NCBI RefSeq assembly: GCF_020564625.1
Contig: NZ_JAJBZT010000007.1
Location: 1 to 64,000, forward strand
DNA length: 64,000 nt
Source of the DNA: Leeia speluncae
GTDB taxonomy: Bacteria > Pseudomonadota > Gammaproteobacteria > Burkholderiales > Leeiaceae
Direction: 5' to 3'
Made by a program: the position numbers and the translations under genes. Position 1 is the first letter of the stretch, and each line of letters opens with the position of its first letter. Below are positions 60,310 to 64,000 of this stretch, piece after piece. The notes beneath the pieces were generated by a model, which saw only the letters and a program-made list of their open reading frames with translations, was not told the origin of the DNA and ran no database searches.

Positions 60310-62178
60310 TCAATCTTTTTGTGTCGCCAATCGTTTTTGAATGCTGGTTAAAATACCTTGGGCATCTAAGCCACATTCGGCGAGGAGTTTGGCATGGTCT
60401 CCATGTTCTACATATTGATCTGGCAAACCAAGCATTAATACGTCTTTACAGTGTCCATTTGCGACAAGCGCTTCTAAGACTGCAGAACCAGCTCCGCCGG
60501 CAACGACGTTTTCTTCAATAGTGACAATATGCGTGTGAGTCAGCGCAATTTGATTAACCATGTCGATATCTAATGGTTTAATAAAGCGCATGTTAACTAA
60601 TGTCGCATTTAACGTTTCTGCGGCCTCTTTTGCAGGGGTAACCATACTGCCAAAAGCTAGAATTGCTACTTTTTCACCAGTTCTTAACTGCTCTGCTTTA
60701 CCCCATTCCATTGGTTCTAGTGTTTTTGCTGCTTCAACACCAGGACCAGTTCCTCTTGGATAACGAACAGCGGTTGTTCCCTTGTGCAAATAGGCGGTGG
60801 TTAACATTTGCCGACATTCTGCCTCATTGCTTGGAGCAAGAATGCTAATGCCGGGAATACAGCGCATAAAAGAAAGGTCAAATGCACCTGCGTGTGTAGG
60901 CCCATCTGCACCAACTAAGCCAGCTCTATCAATCGCTAAGGTAACGTCTAAATCTTGTAGTGCAATATCATGGATCAATTGATCATATGCACGTTGTAAG
61001 AAGGTAGAGTAGATTGCAACAACTGGTTTTCTTCCTTCGCAAGCTAGGCCCGCGGCAAAAGTTAGCGCATGTTGTTCGGCAATACCAACATCGAAATAAC
61101 GATCTGGATAAGCTTGTTCGAACGCAACCAAGCCAGAACCTTCCCGCATCGCAGGGGTGATACCGACAAGTTTTTCATCCTGAGCGGCCATATCGCATAA
61201 CCAGTCACTAAAGACCTGCGTGTAGGTTTGTTTTCCACCCGATTTTCCGCTCGATAAACCATTTGCAGGGTCAAATTTACTTACACCATGGTAAGCAACC
61301 GGATCTTTTTCTGCTAGTTTATAGCCCTGTCCTTTTTTCGTAACTATGTGTAGGAACTGTGGGCCTTTTAGCGAGCGAATATTCTGCAGGGTAGGGATGA
61401 GCGCATCTAGATCATGGCCATCAATAGGACCAATATAATTAAATCCAAACGCTTCAAACAATGTAGATGGCGTAAAAAATCCCTTTACGTGTTCTTCGCT
61501 TTTTCTTGCAAATTCTTTCAGTGGAGGGGCAACGTCTAGTACTTTACCGGTCGTATTCTTAAAGGCAGCATAGAATTTACCGCTCATTAGTTTTGCTAGG
61601 TAGGTATTTAAAGCGCCAACATTCGGAGAAATCGACATATCGTTATCATTTAAGATAACCAATAGGTCTGTATCTTTACAGCCTGCATTGTTCAGTGCTT
61701 CAAATGCCATACCTGCTGTCATCGCACCATCACCAATAATGGCGATTGCTTTTCTATCTTCACCTGCAAGTTTCGCACCTTCGGCCATCCCTTGGGCTGC
61801 GGAAATTGACGTACTAGAGTGGCCAACGCCAAAGGTGTCAAATTCGCTTTCTTCACGTTTTGGAAAGCCGGCAAGTCCATGGCGTTGGCGCATGGTATGC
61901 ATTTGATCTTTGCGACCAGTCAGAATTTTGTGTGGGTAAGTTTGGTGCCCAACATCCCATACAAGGCGGTCATATGGGGTGTTAAATACATAATGCAGCG
62001 CAACGGTTAATTCAACACAGCCTAAATTACTTGCAAAATGCCCGCCCGTTTGGCTAACCGATTCAACAATAAAATCTCTTAGCTCTTGCGCTAATTGTGG
62101 CAATTGCTTTTTAGAAAGATTTCTTAAGTCTTCAGGACTGTGAATTTGATCTAGTAATTCATACATGGCATTACTCAA
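60310..62178 (-). CDS. dxs: 1-deoxy-D-xylulose-5-phosphate synthase
   Basis: 622 residues. TPP motif [18 protein letters not shown] with distal NDND, catalytic region VGIAEQHAL (Glu) and [15 protein letters not shown]. First step of the MEP isoprenoid pathway, from pyruvate and glyceraldehyde-3-phosphate. Its ATG overlaps the ispA stop by four bases; a second ATG four codons in is also possible. Confidence 0.96.
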   Translation of the reverse strand: MSNAMYELLDQIHSPEDLRNLSKKQLPQLAQELRDFIVESVSQTGGHFASNLGCVELTVALHYVFNTPYDRLVWDVGHQTYPHKILTGRKDQMHTMRQRHGLAGFPKREESEFDTFGVGHSSTSISAAQGMAEGAKLAGEDRKAIAIIGDGAMTAGMAFEALNNAGCKDTDLLVILNDNDMSISPNVGALNTYLAKLMSGKFYAAFKNTTGKVLDVAPPLKEFARKSEEHVKGFFTPSTLFEAFGFNYIGPIDGHDLDALIPTLQNIRSLKGPQFLHIVTKKGQGYKLAEKDPVAYHGVSKFDPANGLSSGKSGGKQTYTQVFSDWLCDMAAQDEKLVGITPAMREGSGLVAFEQAYPDRYFDVGIAEQHALTFAAGLACEGRKPVVAIYSTFLQRAYDQLIHDIALQDLDVTLAIDRAGLVGADGPTHAGAFDLSFMRCIPGISILAPSNEAECRQMLTTAYLHKGTTAVRYPRGTGPGVEAAKTLEPMEWGKAEQLRTGEKVAILAFGSMVTPAKEAAETLNATLVNMRFIKPLDIDMVNQIALTHTHIVTIEENVVAGGAGSAVLEALVANGHCKDVLMLGLPDQYVEHGDHAKLLAECGLDAQGILTSIQKRLATQKD

Positions 62179-63074
62179 TAGGAGCGCAGAACAATATAGT
62201 CTGCCAATTCTTTCAACCGTTTTGCTTTTTCACCAAATGGTTCGATTGCCGCTAGCGCATCTAAATGCAAGCGTGCAGCTTTTTCTTTAGCTTCTGCTAA
62301 GCCTAGTAAGCTAACGTAAGTGGGTTTGTCTGCTGCAGCATCTTTCCCTGCAGTTTTTCCAAGCGTTGCACTATCGGCTTCAACATCTAAGATGTCGTCA
62401 ACGACTTGGAAGGCGAGTCCAATTTTTTCTGCATAACTGCTTAGTGCAGATAACGTATTGCTGTCAGGCAAAATGCCATCCTTTTGGCAATACGCACCTA
62501 GCAATACCGCGGCACGAATAAGCGCACCAGTTTTCATTTGGTGCATTTGCTGTAGTGACTCAAGCGATAATGCGATGCCAACACTAGCAAGATCAATCGC
62601 TTGTCCACCTGCCATGCCTTTCGCGCCAGAAGCAAATGCCAATAATTTTAGTGCTTCAATCGCTTGTGATGGTGCTAAGGGAGCATTTGCTAAAACAATA
62701 AATGCTTGTGTTTGCAAGGCATCGCCAGCGAGTAGTGCCGTTGCTTCGTCAAATTGAATATGGCATGTTGGTTTGCCACGACGTAATACGTCATTATCCA
62801 TTGCGGGCAGATCATCATGTACTAATGAATAGGCATGGATCATCTCAACCGCAGCAGCAACGCATTCTACTGCTTCAGCATTGCTATCAAATAAGGCCGC
62901 TGTGGCATGGGCAAGCAGTGGGCGTACGCGTTTGCCACCATCTAAAGTGGCATAGCTCATCGCTTGATTAAGCTTGTATGGTTCTTCATTAACCAAAGGT
63001 AAGGTTTTTTCTAAAACCATTTCCATTTGATGTTGAGTTTGTTTTGCCCAGTCTGTAAAGGAAAGACTATTCAT
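62175..63074 (-). CDS. ispA: Farnesyl diphosphate synthase (short-chain polyprenyl synthase)
   Basis: 299 residues. First aspartate-rich motif DDLPAMDND and second DDILD, with GGKRVRPLL near residue 48. Makes farnesyl diphosphate from IPP and DMAPP. The start at 63074 overlaps the xseB end by eight bases; an upstream start at 63089 lies inside xseB. Part of xseB-ispA-dxs, a conserved order in beta- and gammaproteobacteria. Confidence 0.94.
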   Translation of the reverse strand: MNSLSFTDWAKQTQHQMEMVLEKTLPLVNEEPYKLNQAMSYATLDGGKRVRPLLAHATAALFDSNAEAVECVAAAVEMIHAYSLVHDDLPAMDNDVLRRGKPTCHIQFDEATALLAGDALQTQAFIVLANAPLAPSQAIEALKLLAFASGAKGMAGGQAIDLASVGIALSLESLQQMHQMKTGALIRAAVLLGAYCQKDGILPDSNTLSALSSYAEKIGLAFQVVDDILDVEADSATLGKTAGKDAAADKPTYVSLLGLAEAKEKAARLHLDALAAIEPFGEKAKRLKELADYIVLRSY

Positions 63075-63300
63075 CTTCAGCAACACCATTTAATGGTTTG
63101 AGTTGGTTATCTGTTAGTACTTGTACTTTTTGCTGTGCTTCTGAAAGCAATTGTTGGCAGTACTTTAGTAATTCACTCCCTCTAGCATAAGTGGCTAGTG
63201 ATGCTTCAAGTGAAAGTTGTCCGCCTTCCATTTGTGAAACAATGCTTTCTAGTTCAGCCATCGCTTCTTCAAAACTTTGCGAATTTTTTGTTTTTGCCAT
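63067..63300 (-). CDS. xseB: Exodeoxyribonuclease VII small subunit
   Basis: 77 residues, FEEAMAELESIVSQMEGGQLSLEASLATYARG is the classic XseB core. It associates with XseA to degrade single-stranded DNA. The ATG at 63300 is preferred to a TTG two codons upstream. Confidence 0.94.
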   Translation of the reverse strand: MAKTKNSQSFEEAMAELESIVSQMEGGQLSLEASLATYARGSELLKYCQQLLSEAQQKVQVLTDNQLKPLNGVAEDE

Positions 63301-63358
63301 GTTCAATGTTCTTTGGCTAATGTCGATCGTTAACAGAGCGTTGATGTAATCAAAAAAG

Positions 63359-64000
63359 TTACATTTTTAAAAGTGATTTCAGATATTTACCTGTATGACT
63401 TGCCGGATTGGCAGCGACGGTTTCTGGTGTTCCTTCTGCAATCACTTGACCACCACCCGCACCACCTTCTGGGCCCATATCAATGAGCCAATCTGCTGTT
63501 TTGATCACATCCAGATTATGTTCAATAATCACAATGGTATTGCCGTGGGCACGAAGACGATGCACCACTTGAAGTAGTAATTCAATGTCTTGGAAATGAA
63601 GGCCGGTTGTTGGCTCATCCAGAATATATAGCGTTCTACCCGTGTCTCGTTTAGATAGTTCTAGCGCAAGTTTAACGCGTTGTGCTTCACCGCCTGAGAG
63701 GGTTGTCGCACTTTGGCCAAGCTTAATGTAACCTAAGCCGACGTCAAGAAGGGTTTGCAATTTTCTAGCAACGGATGGCACTGCACTAAAAAACTCGGCT
63801 GCTACTTCAACCGTCATATCAAGCACTTCGTAGATATTCTTGGTTTTGTACTTAATGTCGAGTGTTTCACGGTTGTAACGTTGACCATGGCAAACGTCAC
63901 ACTCTACATAGACATCTGGCAAGAAGTGCATTTCTACTTTTAAAACCCCATCGCCTTGGCAAGCTTCACATCGGCCGCCTTTGACGTTGAAGGAGAATCG
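63359..64000 (-). CDS. uvrA: Excinuclease ABC subunit A, C-terminal part
   Basis: 213 codons, continuing past the right edge; the frame is open without break to base 64000 ([18 protein letters not shown]). Present are the second zinc finger (CEACQGDG ... [10 protein letters not shown]), signature [19 protein letters not shown], Walker [14 protein letters not shown] and [15 protein letters not shown]. It is the DNA-damage recognition ATPase of nucleotide excision repair. Normal C-terminus. Confidence 0.96.
   Translation of the reverse strand, partial: RFSFNVKGGRCEACQGDGVLKVEMHFLPDVYVECDVCHGQRYNRETLDIKYKTKNIYEVLDMTVEVAAEFFSAVPSVARKLQTLLDVGLGYIKLGQSATTLSGGEAQRVKLALELSKRDTGRTLYILDEPTTGLHFQDIELLLQVVHRLRAHGNTIVIIEHNLDVIKTADWLIDMGPEGGAGGGQVIAEGTPETVAANPASHTGKYLKSLLKM

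Noticed and set aside
1..64000. Mobile elements, integrases, phage genes, toxin-antitoxin or defence islands
   Set aside because: No transposase, integrase, terminal repeat pair, restriction, CRISPR or toxin-antitoxin gene could be recognised on either strand.

Overview
The window comes from a Gram-negative bacterium of moderate GC content, most likely a betaproteobacterium and possibly of the order Neisseriales. Pointers are FolE2 used as the GTP cyclohydrolase, the run uvrA-xseB-ispA-dxs, glnD next to mltG, a tandem-domain polyphosphate:AMP phosphotransferase, and a LapG/LapD surface-adhesion switch. This is inference; no rRNA is present. I saw no phage genes, transposases, integrases or CRISPR arrays.

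Left part (1-10.4 kb). An AraC-family activator diverges from the start of an aldehyde dehydrogenase gene. A minus-strand operon resembling the second half of enterobacterial ynbABCD (ynbC, ynbD and a small membrane protein) follows. Then come a PQQ-type sugar dehydrogenase, a Lar-like zinc ribbon protein, a CNNM/HlyC transporter-like protein, a LigB/DODA dioxygenase, an unlisted 43-residue membrane protein and an ABM monooxygenase.

Catabolic island (10.6-28.5 kb). It holds an MFS permease, a GMC oxidoreductase with a TIM-barrel isomerase, a ThuA protein, a TPP-dependent enzyme, a complete MalFGK-type sugar ABC transporter, two inositol-monophosphatase paralogues, an amino-acid-type binding protein, a histidinol-dehydrogenase-like enzyme, XRE and DeoR regulators and a GH3 hydrolase. 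A short motif, TGCGAAATTG, recurs in front of most of these transcription units and suggests one local regulon. The substrate is unknown.

Guanidino-compound operon (28.6-35.4 kb). A LysR regulator diverges from a guanidinobutyrase-type ureohydrolase, an NTF2-like protein, an aldehyde dehydrogenase, an NCS1 permease and an iron-type alcohol dehydrogenase. Together they could oxidise an alcohol to a guanidino acid and split off urea.

Middle (35.4-47.8 kb). A chemotaxis receptor, EttA, a periplasmic binding protein, a lytic transglycosylase, an EamA exporter, PurU and a polyphosphate kinase 2-type enzyme lead to a 567-base intergenic region. That region appears to encode a small RNA on the minus strand with CU-rich, anti-Shine-Dalgarno sequence. 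It is followed by a hydroxyproline module: epimerase, D-amino-acid dehydrogenase and periplasmic binding protein, behind a perfect GntR-type palindrome.

Right part (47.8-64 kb). lapG-lapD diverges from a TolC-family gene fused to an NTF2-like domain and preceded by a Fur-box-like site. Core genes follow: mltG, glnD, three tandem tRNA-Asn genes, an ABC1/UbiB kinase, an NlpC/P60 peptidase, folE2, dxs, ispA, xseB and the 3' end of uvrA.
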